NCBI RefSeq assembly: GCF_029664245.1
Contig: NZ_JANAIE010000002.1
Span: forward strand, 310,001-374,000
Reading direction: 5' to 3'
DNA length: 64,000 nt
DNA from: Profundicola chukchiensis
GTDB lineage: Bacteria > Bacteroidota > Bacteroidia > Flavobacteriales > Weeksellaceae
Below are positions 15,921-24,773 of the stretch, piece by piece. A program made the position numbers and the translations under genes. The stretch's first letter is position 1. Each line of letters opens with the position of its first letter. Under the pieces are notes generated by a model. That model made no database searches, had not been told where the DNA came from, and saw only the letters and a list, made by a program, of their open reading frames with translations.

Positions 15921-16889
15921 TTAGAAACTTCTTCCAATCAAATCATCACAGAAATCTTTTAAAACTTTCTTGTTTTCGATTCCTTCGATTTTCTCTAAAT
16001 ATTGCTTAGCTAACTTGGTATGCTCAAGAATTTCGTGTTCTACCATGTGATCAACACGTAATTGCTTGAAAATATTTTCGACACTGTAAACCTTGTCTAT
16101 GTTTTCTGTGTTTAGCTTATACCAATACCTCAGCTCAGTTGCTTGCTCTTCGCTTGCTTTTTCTAAAGCCTTAATGAACAAAATAGTCTTTTTATTCTCG
16201 AAGATATCTCCTGCGTGCATTTTCCCAACTTTCGATGAATCTCCATAAACATCTAGCAGGTCATCTTTCAATTGAAATGCAATCCCCAAATGTTTACCAA
16301 AATCAAAGATATGATTTGCATCCTCTGGACTAGCATCAGCGATAATAGCTCCAATTTTAAATGAAGCCGCCGTTAGAACACCGGTTTTGTAGTATATCAT
16401 TTTCATATACTCTTCCTCGGTCACCTCCAATTGAGTTTCGAAGTTCATATCATATTGTTGACCTTCGCATAAATCCTGACCTGTTTTAGAAAATAAAGTC
16501 ACGATTTCCTTGAATTTATTATCTGGAAGATCCTCAAAGTATTGATAAGCTTTAATTAATAAAGCATCACCTGAAAGAATGGCTCTATCAACATTATATT
16601 TTTCATGAACCGTAGTTTTTCCTCTTCTCAAAGGAGCTTTGTCCATGATATCATCATGCATTAAAGTGAAGTTATGGAAATATTCAATGGCCAGACTTGG
16701 TTTAATCGCTTGGCTCATATCACCCCCAAACAAATCAGTCGCCATCAGGGTAATAATGGGGCGCAATCTTTTACCGCCTAATGTTAGGATGTAATTGATT
16801 GGTTCATATAGCTCTTTTGGCTCATCTTTAAATTCATTCTGTTTCAGTGCTTCCTGAAAAGTCTCAACATATTGATTTAAATACTTCAT
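15921..16889 (-). CDS. Polyprenyl diphosphate synthase (trans-isoprenyl transferase)
   Basis: 322 residues. It condenses isopentenyl diphosphate units onto an allylic primer for quinone or other isoprenoid chains. Both aspartate-rich motifs are intact: LMHDDIMDKAPLRRG (first, about 78-92) and FQLKDDLLDVYGD (second, about 212). GGKRLRPIITL near residue 33 is the usual IPP-binding start. Chain length cannot be assigned confidently. A TATCTTTA sequence on the minus strand (16907-16914) may be its -7 element. It leads the run to the GSCFA protein and tatD. Confidence 0.88.
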   Translation of the reverse strand: MKYLNQYVETFQEALKQNEFKDEPKELYEPINYILTLGGKRLRPIITLMATDLFGGDMSQAIKPSLAIEYFHNFTLMHDDIMDKAPLRRGKTTVHEKYNVDRAILSGDALLIKAYQYFEDLPDNKFKEIVTLFSKTGQDLCEGQQYDMNFETQLEVTEEEYMKMIYYKTGVLTAASFKIGAIIADASPEDANHIFDFGKHLGIAFQLKDDLLDVYGDSSKVGKMHAGDIFENKKTILFIKALEKASEEQATELRYWYKLNTENIDKVYSVENIFKQLRVDHMVEHEILEHTKLAKQYLEKIEGIENKKVLKDFCDDLIGRSF

Positions 16890-17050
16890 GCATGTAGATT
16901 AAAGTGTAAAGATAGGTTTTGGTGTCCTAATTGGAAAATATGTAACTAGATAATTTATTCTTTCCATCAATACAGAAAAATTCAAACTATTAGTTTAGTA
17001 ATTTAATGTTTTTAATGAGAGTAAATTAGACCTAAAATTACCGCTTAATA

Positions 17051-17650
17051 CTAGTCTTTATTCATTTCAATCTCGAGAAGATTCCTTGCTCTCAAAATTC
17101 GAACTTTTACATTGCTCATAGTAAGGTTGAGCTCCTTAGCAATATCTTTATAAGTCTTCTCCTCCCAAAATCTTAATTTGATTACTTTCTGATAAATATC
17201 CGGAAGGTTTTCAATGGCTTTCATCAGTTTCTTATTATCCTGTTTAATAATAAGATGCTGCTCGGGAGAGGGCATCATAGCCTCTAAGTCTAAATGCGTA
17301 ATTTCATTATCTAACGAAACATTCAATTCAGGCTTAGCCCTAATATGATCAATCATAGTATTGTAGGCAATCGCGCGCAGCCATGTCCCAAAATCAAAAT
17401 CTTCGTTATAAAGTTTTAATTTTCTGAATGCCTTGGTAAAAGTAAGAATAGTAATATCCTCGGCATCCGTTTTATCATGAATTTTTGATAGGACAAAATA
17501 GTAGATTTTATCCCAAAAAAGATTCATCAAAGTCGTTTGTTCAAACTGCCTTCCTTTCTTAGCTTCTTCAATAAGTTCTAATAGCTCAGGCTTTTTCAAC
17601 TCCAGGTGTATTGCTTTCACAAAATTCTGGCATTTTTCCACAGTAGCCAC
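17051..17650 (-). CDS. RNA polymerase sigma-70 family (ECF-like) factor
   Basis: 199 residues. Region 2 runs from about FWDKIYYFVLSKI through DAEDITILTFTKAF and FGTWLRAIAYN; region 4 contains LPDIYQKVIKLRFWEEKTY and AKELNLTMSNVKVRI. No anti-sigma gene is adjacent. The ATG start overlaps the upstream small membrane gene by 65 bases. A GTG at 17620, giving VKAIHLELKKPEL, is an equally reasonable start. The overlap argues that the two genes share a transcript. Confidence 0.88.
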   Translation of the reverse strand: MATVEKCQNFVKAIHLELKKPELLELIEEAKKGRQFEQTTLMNLFWDKIYYFVLSKIHDKTDAEDITILTFTKAFRKLKLYNEDFDFGTWLRAIAYNTMIDHIRAKPELNVSLDNEITHLDLEAMMPSPEQHLIIKQDNKKLMKAIENLPDIYQKVIKLRFWEEKTYKDIAKELNLTMSNVKVRILRARNLLEIEMNKD

Positions 17651-17792
17651 AAGACTCTCCTTCTTTATTTAGATGGGGATTCTGACTTGCACATGTACCT
17701 GCGAATTTACCGTCTTTTTTAGCCCATATTTTAATAGCAATTCCTGCGAATGCTAGTAATAATAAAGCTATTGTAATAAATATAAGTTTCAT
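17586..17792 (-). CDS. Small Cys-rich membrane or secreted protein
   Basis: 68 residues: one N-terminal hydrophobic helix (MKLIFITIALLLLAFAGIAI), a basic stretch (KIWAKKDGKF), then a compact Cys motif (GTCASQN...GESCGYCGKMPEFC). The four cysteines could bind a metal or form disulfides. I recall this as a conserved Bacteroidota family of unknown role, often just upstream of a sigma-factor gene, as here. It has a good promoter at 17825. Confidence 0.75.
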   Translation of the reverse strand: MKLIFITIALLLLAFAGIAIKIWAKKDGKFAGTCASQNPHLNKEGESCGYCGKMPEFCESNTPGVEKA

Positions 17793-17824
17793 TTTTTAGT
17801 TTTTAAATGTCGAAAACTTGTAGG

Positions 17825-17832
17825 CAAAGATA
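17825..17832 (-). promoter_or_regulatory. -7 element for the small membrane protein / sigma factor pair
   Basis: On the minus strand this is TATCTTTG, a perfect match to TAnnTTTG, 32 bases before the start codon at 17792. Confidence 0.6.
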
Positions 17833-17864
17833 CGACTTTTACATCAATTTGAATCTTCTGAATC

Positions 17865-17893
17865 TTGATTTAAAATAATTTAACTTAGTTTTG
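17865..17893 (+). promoter_or_regulatory. Promoter of the EEP-fold gene
   Basis: TTG at 17865-17867, 18 bases, then TAGTTTTG at 17886-17893, a perfect -7 match. The start codon is 17 bases downstream, giving a very short leader. Confidence 0.6.
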
Positions 17894-17910
17894 CAATCCT
17901 TAATAGCACA

Positions 17911-18903
17911 ATGAAATCCATTCTTATATTATTACACTTTGGACTTTTGGCTGCAGCCTATGCTGTGGTGCTTAACCAATGGATTCAACCCAGTATTTTT
18001 CCTTATTTTAATTTACTATCTCTAGGCTTTCCGGTGTTAATGGTTCTAAATTTAATTTTATTGGTTTTTTGGTGGTTTTATCGCTGGAAAATTGCTTTAG
18101 TATTTACCCTATTATCATTGTGTCTAGCTATTCCGCTTAATAAGATAGTTCATATTTATGGTGCACCAGAAACTACAGAAAGTAATTTAAAGCTTATATC
18201 TTATAATGTTCAATACTTTTTTCAAGATGCTGAAGGCATTATGAAAATCCTAAAAGATGAAAACGCAGATGTAATCTTCATTCAGGAAATGGGGCCTGGT
18301 CCCGAAGGTATTATTGAAAATTCAACGAATGATAAAGCTTATTTTTTTGAAAATTATAATTCTCTAGGAATTGCAAGCAAATATCCTATCATAGAAACTC
18401 AAAGTTTTAGGTTAGATCACTACCCCACAACCTATGCCTATGCCGATATTGCATTACCAAACGACACAGTGCGTTTTATTACTTTTTATTTAGAATCTTT
18501 ACATATCGACCAAGAACAAATTAAGGATCCCAATGTTGACTCAGAAAGGATAAAAAATAACTTTAAAACTTTGTCTAGTAAAGTTTTAAAAACAGCAAAA
18601 ATTCATCAGAAACAAATCGATGCCATTAGGGAAAACATAAAAAGCTCGCCTTATCCAGTAGTTTTAGCGGGTGATATGAATGCTGTTCCATCCTCTTATG
18701 AATATTATGCATTGAAAAGAGGCAAAAAAGATGCTTTCTTATATGGCGACAAAGTTCTAGGAACCACCTTTCCGAGCTTTGGAGTTCCTTTGAGACTAGA
18801 TTTTGTATTTGTTCCGGAAGAGTTTAAAATTAAATCTCATAGAATCGAACCTGTGCCATACTCCGATCACTACCCTGTGATTGTTGAGATTCAAATTCCT
18901 TAA
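17911..18903 (+). CDS. Membrane-anchored endonuclease/exonuclease/phosphatase family protein
   Basis: 330 residues. Three hydrophobic helices occupy the first 85 or so residues, then an EEP (DNase I-like) domain carries LISYNVQYF, FIQEMGPG, LAGDMNAVPSS and the closing YSDHYPVIVEI. The catalytic Asn, Glu, Asp-x-Asn and Asp-His residues are all present, so it should be active. The substrate could be nucleic acid or a phospho-lipid or sugar; the membrane anchor with the domain outside the cytoplasm makes the second at least as likely. Confidence 0.82.
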   Translation: MKSILILLHFGLLAAAYAVVLNQWIQPSIFPYFNLLSLGFPVLMVLNLILLVFWWFYRWKIALVFTLLSLCLAIPLNKIVHIYGAPETTESNLKLISYNVQYFFQDAEGIMKILKDENADVIFIQEMGPGPEGIIENSTNDKAYFFENYNSLGIASKYPIIETQSFRLDHYPTTYAYADIALPNDTVRFITFYLESLHIDQEQIKDPNVDSERIKNNFKTLSSKVLKTAKIHQKQIDAIRENIKSSPYPVVLAGDMNAVPSSYEYYALKRGKKDAFLYGDKVLGTTFPSFGVPLRLDFVFVPEEFKIKSHRIEPVPYSDHYPVIVEIQIP

Positions 18904-19005
18904 AATCAAAAATTTAAGACAAAGAATCAGCTCCCACTAAATAGATTCTTTTGGTTGATGAGATTTTAGTAAATTTACATTTTAAATAAAATTAATTATT
19001 ATCTA

Positions 19006-19029
19006 CTTGATTTTTAATCATAAATCAAG
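19006..19029. repeat. 8-bp perfect inverted repeat upstream of the HerA-like gene
   Basis: CTTGATTT and AAATCAAG are separated by eight bases, 33 bases before the start codon at 19063. There is no T tract, so it is not a terminator; an operator or hairpin in the leader is possible. Confidence 0.3.
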
Positions 19030-19062
19030 CGATACATTTTAATTTTTAAACCTTATACATTC

Positions 19063-20610
19063 ATGATAGATTCACAAGAATTTGTAAAAACAATAAACGA
19101 AGGTTACACGCCAAAGGGTGAATACATTACTCTAGGTAAAGGTAAATTTAATAACGAGGTACTACCAGAAGCGGCAGTTAATATTCCCCTTAAAACCTTG
19201 AACCGTCATGGCTTGATTGCGGGCGCAACAGGTACAGGTAAAACCAAAACTTTACAGATTTTTTGTGAGCAACTATCTAATCACGGAATTCCATCTTTAG
19301 TAATGGACGTTAAAGGTGATTTGAGTGGTATTGCCAAACCAGGTGACCCAAGTAGCAAACACATCATCGAAAGGATGAATTTGCTTGATATTCCTTACCA
19401 AGCTACTGGATTTCCGGTTGAATTGATGAGTCTAAGTGAGGAAAAAGGTGTTCGCTTAAGAGCTACTGTTACAGAGTTTGGACCTATTTTATTAAGTAAA
19501 ATTTTATCTCTGAACGACACGCAAGAAAGTGTAATTTCTGTAATTTTTAAATTCTGTGATGATCATGCCTTGCCTTTAGTAGACCTAGACGACCTTAAGA
19601 AAGTTTTATCTTACATTAAAGACCATGACGAGGGTAAAGAAACTTTCAAAAAAGAATACGGAAGTGTTTCGAGTGCCTCAGTTGGAGCTATTCTTAGAAA
19701 AATAGTTGCCTTAGAGCAACAAGGGGCTGAGAGATTCTTTGGTGAACCTTCTTTTGACGTAGAAGATTTATTACGCACCAAAGACGGAAAAGGGATTGTT
19801 AATATTGTGCGTTTAGTTGATATTCAAGATAAACCTGCATTATTCTCCACCTTTATGCTAAGCTTGTTAGCAGAGATTTATGCTACCTTGCCAGAAGAAG
19901 GTGATGCTGGAAAACCTAAACTATGTCTATTTATAGACGAAGCTCATCTTGTTTTCCAAGAGGCATCAAAAACATTGTTAAACCAAATTGAAACCGTTGT
20001 TAAACTAATCCGATCCAAAGGAGTTGGTGTGTATTTTATTACGCAAATTCCAGGTGATGTACCAGAGTCGGTTTTAAGTCAGTTAGGTTTAAAGATTCAA
20101 CATGCTTTGCGTGGTTTCACTGCCAAAGACAGAAAAGAAATTAAAAAAGCAGTAGAGAATTACCCTATCACCAAATTCTATGATGCCGATCAGTTAATCA
20201 CCCAACTAGGTATTGGAGAAGCTTTTATTACGGCCCTTAATGAAAAAGGTATTCCGACTCCTTTAGTTTATACACATTTGGTTGCTCCACAATCTAGAAT
20301 GGATGTCTTGTCTCAAGCAGAAATTGATCAATTACTTAGAGATTCTGACTTAATGACCAAATATGAAAAAGACATCAACCGAGAGTCTGCCTATGAGTTA
20401 CTCACTGAAAAAATTGAAAAATCAGCAGATTTAAAAGCTGAAGAAGAAAACAAACCAACACCAAGTAGACGAAGCAAAAAGGACGAGGAAGGTTTCTTTG
20501 AATCTGTGATCAACAGTCCTTTTGCTAGAGACATGGGAAGAACATTAACTCGAGAAATATCTAGAAGTATTTTAGGTGTTTTAGGAGTTAAAAAAACACG
20601 AAGAAGATAG
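19063..20610 (+). CDS. HerA-like / DUF853 family ATPase
   Basis: 515 residues, cytoplasmic, a hexameric HerA/FtsK-type P-loop ATPase family. Walker A AGATGTGKTK is at about 52-61, Walker B LCLFIDEAHLVF at about 287-298, and the sensor-like VYFITQIPGDVP at about 323-334. The lysine/arginine-rich C-terminus (SRRSKKDEE, VKKTRRR) could bind DNA. It overlaps the exonuclease gene by one base (TAGTG) and leads a three-gene operon. A DNA-pumping ATPase directly joined to a nuclease gene recalls HerA-NurA pairs; that link is inference. Confidence 0.85.
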   Translation: MIDSQEFVKTINEGYTPKGEYITLGKGKFNNEVLPEAAVNIPLKTLNRHGLIAGATGTGKTKTLQIFCEQLSNHGIPSLVMDVKGDLSGIAKPGDPSSKHIIERMNLLDIPYQATGFPVELMSLSEEKGVRLRATVTEFGPILLSKILSLNDTQESVISVIFKFCDDHALPLVDLDDLKKVLSYIKDHDEGKETFKKEYGSVSSASVGAILRKIVALEQQGAERFFGEPSFDVEDLLRTKDGKGIVNIVRLVDIQDKPALFSTFMLSLLAEIYATLPEEGDAGKPKLCLFIDEAHLVFQEASKTLLNQIETVVKLIRSKGVGVYFITQIPGDVPESVLSQLGLKIQHALRGFTAKDRKEIKKAVENYPITKFYDADQLITQLGIGEAFITALNEKGIPTPLVYTHLVAPQSRMDVLSQAEIDQLLRDSDLMTKYEKDINRESAYELLTEKIEKSADLKAEEENKPTPSRRSKKDEEGFFESVINSPFARDMGRTLTREISRSILGVLGVKKTRRR

Positions 20611-21911
20611 TGGAGTACGCAATACTCGACATAGAAGCCACCGGCGGACAAGTAGGCACAGAAAAAATCATAGATATTTATATTTATAGATTTAATGGAG
20701 TTGAAGTAGAAGACCAATTTGGATCTATGGTTAATCCTCAAAGGTCAATAGATTTCTACGTTCAGAAACTAACTGGTATTACGGAAAAAATGGTAAGATC
20801 AGCTCCAAAGTTTCATGAACTAGCCAAACGTATTATTGAAATCACAGAAGACTGTGTTCTCGTTGGACATGGTGTTGATTTCGATTATAGAATGCTTAGA
20901 CAGGAGTTTAAAGAACTTGGATATGATTATCAAAGAAAGACTCTAGATAGTTTAGATTTAAGTCAAAAACTTCTCCCCGAAATGGAATCTCATTCTTTGG
21001 GGAAACTTTGTAAAGCGCTCGGAATCCCAATGCGGTCTAGACACACAGCCGAAGGTGATACACGAGCTACTTTAGATTTGTTTAAACTTCTATTGGAAAA
21101 AGACAAGGATAAAAACATCATTAATTCTTTTGCAATTCACAACACCCATACGCGCCAACAAATTTCTAAACTGATTAAATTAGAAGAACAGTTACCAGCC
21201 AAAACGGGAGTTTATTATTGTTTAGACGAAAACAAAGAAATTATTCACCTCGCTGCGTCCAAAAACATTAAACAAGATGTAAACGAAGTATTTACATCTA
21301 CCAAAAAGACGGAAAAGAGAATTCAAACCATGGTAGAACATGTGAATTTTGAATTAACCGGAAGTTTCTTAATCGCTTTATTTAAGGAATACAACGAAAG
21401 TGACGGGCTAAAGAATTTATTAAAACCTAAGCCTAAACATATGAGCTATGGTTTATATGCAGATTTAGAAAAGAATGAATTGCAGATTTTGCCAACTCAT
21501 GTAACTAAAGACAAGGCTCTGCTTTTGTTTAATAATAAAAGAAAAGGATTCAAAACGATTGAACAGCTTTATAGAAAGCTTAAAATATCTAGTGAAACTC
21601 CTATCAAAGAACAACTTAAAAAGATTAGAGAAGGAATTAAGTTAAAGCATAAAAACTTAATCTTAATTGACAAAGGAAGAGAGAAAAACGAAAAGTCTTT
21701 TATAGAGATTATTGATGAAAAAACAGCTGGTTATGGTTACTATACATTCTATAATCAAATAGAAAATGACGAGATTCGTGAAAATATCCGAGTTGACTTA
21801 GTATCCAACGGCAGACACGATGTGCTATTGAAAACATTTCTTCAGTTTCATCACTTTGTACACGTGATTCCTTTTTCTGAAAATGAACCCATAAAATTAC
21901 CTAAAAAATGA
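20610..21911 (+). CDS. DnaQ-like 3'-5' exonuclease fused to a GIY-YIG/UvrC-like domain
   Basis: 433 residues. The N-terminal DEDDh exonuclease (about 1-170) shows AILDIEATGG, VGHGVDFDYRML and RHTAEGDTRATLDLF, so the acidic residues and the catalytic His are present. After a linker, LPAKTGVYYCLDENKEIIHLAASKNI (split here by reading: GVYY at about 195) resembles the UvrC/Cho GIY-YIG N-terminal fold, with LTGSFLIALFKEYN. The rest of the C-terminus is not assigned. It starts at GTG 20610, overlapping the ATPase stop, and its stop overlaps the next gene's ATG. Confidence 0.82.
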   Translation: MEYAILDIEATGGQVGTEKIIDIYIYRFNGVEVEDQFGSMVNPQRSIDFYVQKLTGITEKMVRSAPKFHELAKRIIEITEDCVLVGHGVDFDYRMLRQEFKELGYDYQRKTLDSLDLSQKLLPEMESHSLGKLCKALGIPMRSRHTAEGDTRATLDLFKLLLEKDKDKNIINSFAIHNTHTRQQISKLIKLEEQLPAKTGVYYCLDENKEIIHLAASKNIKQDVNEVFTSTKKTEKRIQTMVEHVNFELTGSFLIALFKEYNESDGLKNLLKPKPKHMSYGLYADLEKNELQILPTHVTKDKALLLFNNKRKGFKTIEQLYRKLKISSETPIKEQLKKIREGIKLKHKNLILIDKGREKNEKSFIEIIDEKTAGYGYYTFYNQIENDEIRENIRVDLVSNGRHDVLLKTFLQFHHFVHVIPFSENEPIKLPKK

Positions 21912-22615
21912 ATAAACAAGATCCTAGATTAGTAGAGAAGTTCCAGCAAAAAGATTGGAATGAAGTTAAAATAAATGATTCTTGGGCCGTTTTTAAAATC
22001 ATGAGCGAATTTGTCGCTGGTTTTGAAAGCATGGCTAGATTAGGTCCTTGCGTTTCTATTTTTGGCTCTGCTAGAACACAATCAAGCCACAAATACTATG
22101 AGTTAGCCGAAGAAATTGCTTACGGAATCACCAAAGTTGGTTTTGGTGTCATTACAGGTGGAGGTCCAGGCATCATGGAAGCAGCTAACAAAGGAGCCAA
22201 TCGTGGTGGTGGAAAATCTGTTGGTTTAGGGATCACCCTACCTTTTGAAGCCGGAAACAATGATTATATCGACTTTAACTTAAGTCACACTTTCGATTAT
22301 TTTTTCGTACGAAAAGTAATGTTAGTAAAATATGCTCAAGGATTTATCGCTTTACCAGGTGGATTTGGAACCTTAGATGAATTATTTGAGGCTTTAACCT
22401 TAATTCAAACAGACAAAATCGGTCGTTTCCCAATCGTATTAGTAGGCTCTGAATATTGGGGTGGACTTATCGATTGGATGAAAGCAACTTTACTAGAAGA
22501 AGGGAAAATCAAAGAAGAAGACTTAAAGTTATTTAGGTTGGTAGATACAGCTGAAGACGCAGTTGGTCACATTAAAGCCTTCTACGATAAATATGCTGTC
22601 AAACAGAATTTCTAA
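21908..22615 (+). CDS. LOG-family (TIGR00730) Rossmann-fold protein
   Basis: 235 residues. LOG-type proteins include cytokinin-activating phosphoribohydrolases acting on nucleoside monophosphates. The signature GGGPGIMEAANKGA (about 81-94) and PGGFGTLDELFEAL (about 153-166) are both intact. It overlaps the nuclease gene by four bases (ATGA), so it is translationally coupled. Terminator at 22639. Bacterial role may be nucleotide salvage or purine monophosphate hydrolysis; its coupling to a nuclease is suggestive but unproven. Confidence 0.87.
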   Translation: MNKQDPRLVEKFQQKDWNEVKINDSWAVFKIMSEFVAGFESMARLGPCVSIFGSARTQSSHKYYELAEEIAYGITKVGFGVITGGGPGIMEAANKGANRGGGKSVGLGITLPFEAGNNDYIDFNLSHTFDYFFVRKVMLVKYAQGFIALPGGFGTLDELFEALTLIQTDKIGRFPIVLVGSEYWGGLIDWMKATLLEEGKIKEEDLKLFRLVDTAEDAVGHIKAFYDKYAVKQNF

Positions 22616-22638
22616 AACCGAAATTAGCACAAAATATA

Positions 22639-22669
22639 AATCCCGAAACTTAATGTTTCGGGATTTTTT
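22639..22669 (+). terminator. Terminator of the HerA-like/nuclease/LOG operon
   Basis: AATCCCGAAAC, five-base loop, GTTTCGGGATT and a T tract, 23 bases after the LOG-family stop. Confidence 0.85.
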
Positions 22670-22697
22670 ATTCATAATTGAATCAGATAATACAATT

Positions 22698-24689
22698 TTA
22701 TTTTTCTTTATAAGCTAATAATCTTAATGCATTCAACACCACCAAAAGTGTAGAACCTTCGTGAAAAATTACCGCTGGACCAATAGACGCAATTCCAAAT
22801 AAAGTTAAAGGAACCAGAATCGCAACCATTCCCATACTTATCCAAATATTTTGATGGATAATTCGTTTGGATGCTCTACTCAAACCAATTAAGAAAGGTA
22901 AACGTTCAATTTTATCTGACATCAAAGCAACATCTGCAGTTTCCAAAGCCACATCACTACCAGCAGCTCCCATGGCTACGCCCACTGTAGCAGTAGCCAT
23001 TGCAGGCGCATCGTTTACACCATCACCAATCATAGCTACTTTTTCATATTTCGCCATCAGTTCTTTAATCGCTGCTACTTTATCTTCAGGCATTAAGCCA
23101 CCTTTGGCCTCCGTTAAACCAATTTGTTTTGCAATATTATCTCCAACATTTTGATGATCTCCTGTCAACATCACCATGTTTTCAATACCAATTTTCTTAA
23201 GTTCTTTTAAAGTTGATTTGGCTGTATCTCTTGGTAAGTCCATCACACTAATCAAACCAACCAAAAGATTATTATAAGCTACCAACATAGCTGTCTCCCC
23301 ATTCGAAAGGAGTTCTTGCATTTTATCTTTGATTTGCGCCGAAACCATAATTCGGTTTTCCTGCATCAATCTTTCATTTCCAATAAATACCGTACGATTA
23401 TCATATTGCGCGGTAATTCCCATTCCTTGAATTGACTCTAAATCTGCAACGCTTTTTTCATTTCTAACCTTATGCTCCTCTTCTAATGCTTTAGCAATTG
23501 ACCTTGCCAAAGGGTGATTACTCAAACCTTCTACACCAAGAACCATTTGTTTTAACTCTGTTAAGTCAAAATTATTCAAGGCAACAATAGAAGTTAATTT
23601 CGGTTTTCCTTCAGTTAAAGTACCGGTCTTGTCAAAGGCTATAGTTCTCAGATTTCCTAAATTCTCTAAAGCTCTTCCGCCTTTAATCAGAACTCCTCCT
23701 CTAGCGGCTCGCGCTACTCCACTCAACACAGCACTTGGCGTAGAAATCGCTAACGCACAAGGACTTGCCGCAACCAATACCGTAATCGCTCTATATAAAC
23801 TCTCCTCATAAGTTTCATCTAATACCAAGAAGGCAAAACATAATAAGAAGATAACAACAATTACAGATGGCACGTACCATTTCTCAAATTTCTTAGTTAA
23901 TAATTGTGTTGGAGATTTATTCCCCTCTACTTCGCTCACTAATGAAATCATTCTAGCAATCGCACTGTCTGTACTTAGCTTCAAAACTTGAATCTCTAGC
24001 GCACGATCACCATTGATACTTCCAGTATAAACCCTATTTAAACTATCAAAATCTTCGAATTTCTTATTACCAACATCTCCAGTAAATGCTTCTTTATCCA
24101 CTGGCATACTTTCACCCGTAATGTTAGCTTGATTCACACTTGAAGAACCTTCTATCACCACTCCATCAGCGGCAATTTTTGAGTTAGGTTTCACCAAAAT
24201 TACATCACCAATTTTCAAATCCTCAATTGGCGTTTCTACCACATCACCATTTACTTTTAAGAAAGCTACCTTAGGACTTAATTCTCCTAAAGATTTAATA
24301 TTCTTTCGTGCTCTATTCATGGCATAATGCTCTAAAGCATGCCCTAAACTGAATAAGAATAATAACAGTGCCGCTTCTCCCCATCTATCTATATAGACAG
24401 CTCCAACTGCGGCTGCAAGCATCAAGAAGTCAATTTCGAACTCACCTTTACTTGTTTTCTCTATGGCTTCTTTGGCAGTATAAAACCCTCCAAACAATAA
24501 GGAAATAATAAAACTTCCCTTGGCAAACCATTCATTTAGATCTAGTAAGTGCTCAAAGACCAATCCTGCAAAAAAGAAAACACCTGCAGCAATCGCAAAA
24601 TACAATTCTGTGTTTTCGCCTAAAAACCCACCATGATTATGCTCATGACAGCAATCACTAACTTGCTGATTTTCGGTATGTTTTTCCAT
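22698..24689 (-). CDS. P1B-4-type metal-transporting P-type ATPase
   Basis: 663 residues, inner membrane. It exports a transition metal using ATP. Motifs: actuator TGESMPVDK, membrane metal site ASPCALAIS (about 305), phosphorylation site DKTGTLTEG (about 350), GDGVNDAPAMA (about 553) and HEGSTLLVVLNALRLL near the end. SPC instead of CPC together with the C-terminal HEGxT and no N-terminal heavy-metal domain is the P1B-4 signature (cobalt, iron or zinc in studied members). A short His-rich start (CCHEHNHGG) may bind metal. It stands alone, divergent from hutH. Confidence 0.88.
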   Translation of the reverse strand: MEKHTENQQVSDCCHEHNHGGFLGENTELYFAIAAGVFFFAGLVFEHLLDLNEWFAKGSFIISLLFGGFYTAKEAIEKTSKGEFEIDFLMLAAAVGAVYIDRWGEAALLLFLFSLGHALEHYAMNRARKNIKSLGELSPKVAFLKVNGDVVETPIEDLKIGDVILVKPNSKIAADGVVIEGSSSVNQANITGESMPVDKEAFTGDVGNKKFEDFDSLNRVYTGSINGDRALEIQVLKLSTDSAIARMISLVSEVEGNKSPTQLLTKKFEKWYVPSVIVVIFLLCFAFLVLDETYEESLYRAITVLVAASPCALAISTPSAVLSGVARAARGGVLIKGGRALENLGNLRTIAFDKTGTLTEGKPKLTSIVALNNFDLTELKQMVLGVEGLSNHPLARSIAKALEEEHKVRNEKSVADLESIQGMGITAQYDNRTVFIGNERLMQENRIMVSAQIKDKMQELLSNGETAMLVAYNNLLVGLISVMDLPRDTAKSTLKELKKIGIENMVMLTGDHQNVGDNIAKQIGLTEAKGGLMPEDKVAAIKELMAKYEKVAMIGDGVNDAPAMATATVGVAMGAAGSDVALETADVALMSDKIERLPFLIGLSRASKRIIHQNIWISMGMVAILVPLTLFGIASIGPAVIFHEGSTLLVVLNALRLLAYKEK

Positions 24690-24773
24690 ACTAACAAAAC
24701 TACATTAAAAATATTCAATTTTAATAAATCTAATCAAAATTGTATCTTTCAAGACTTAATCAAATAAGAACAT

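Noticed and set aside
22698-24689. CadA or CopA assignment for the metal ATPase
   Set aside because: CPC and the N-terminal heavy-metal domain are absent; SPC plus HEGST fits P1B-4.
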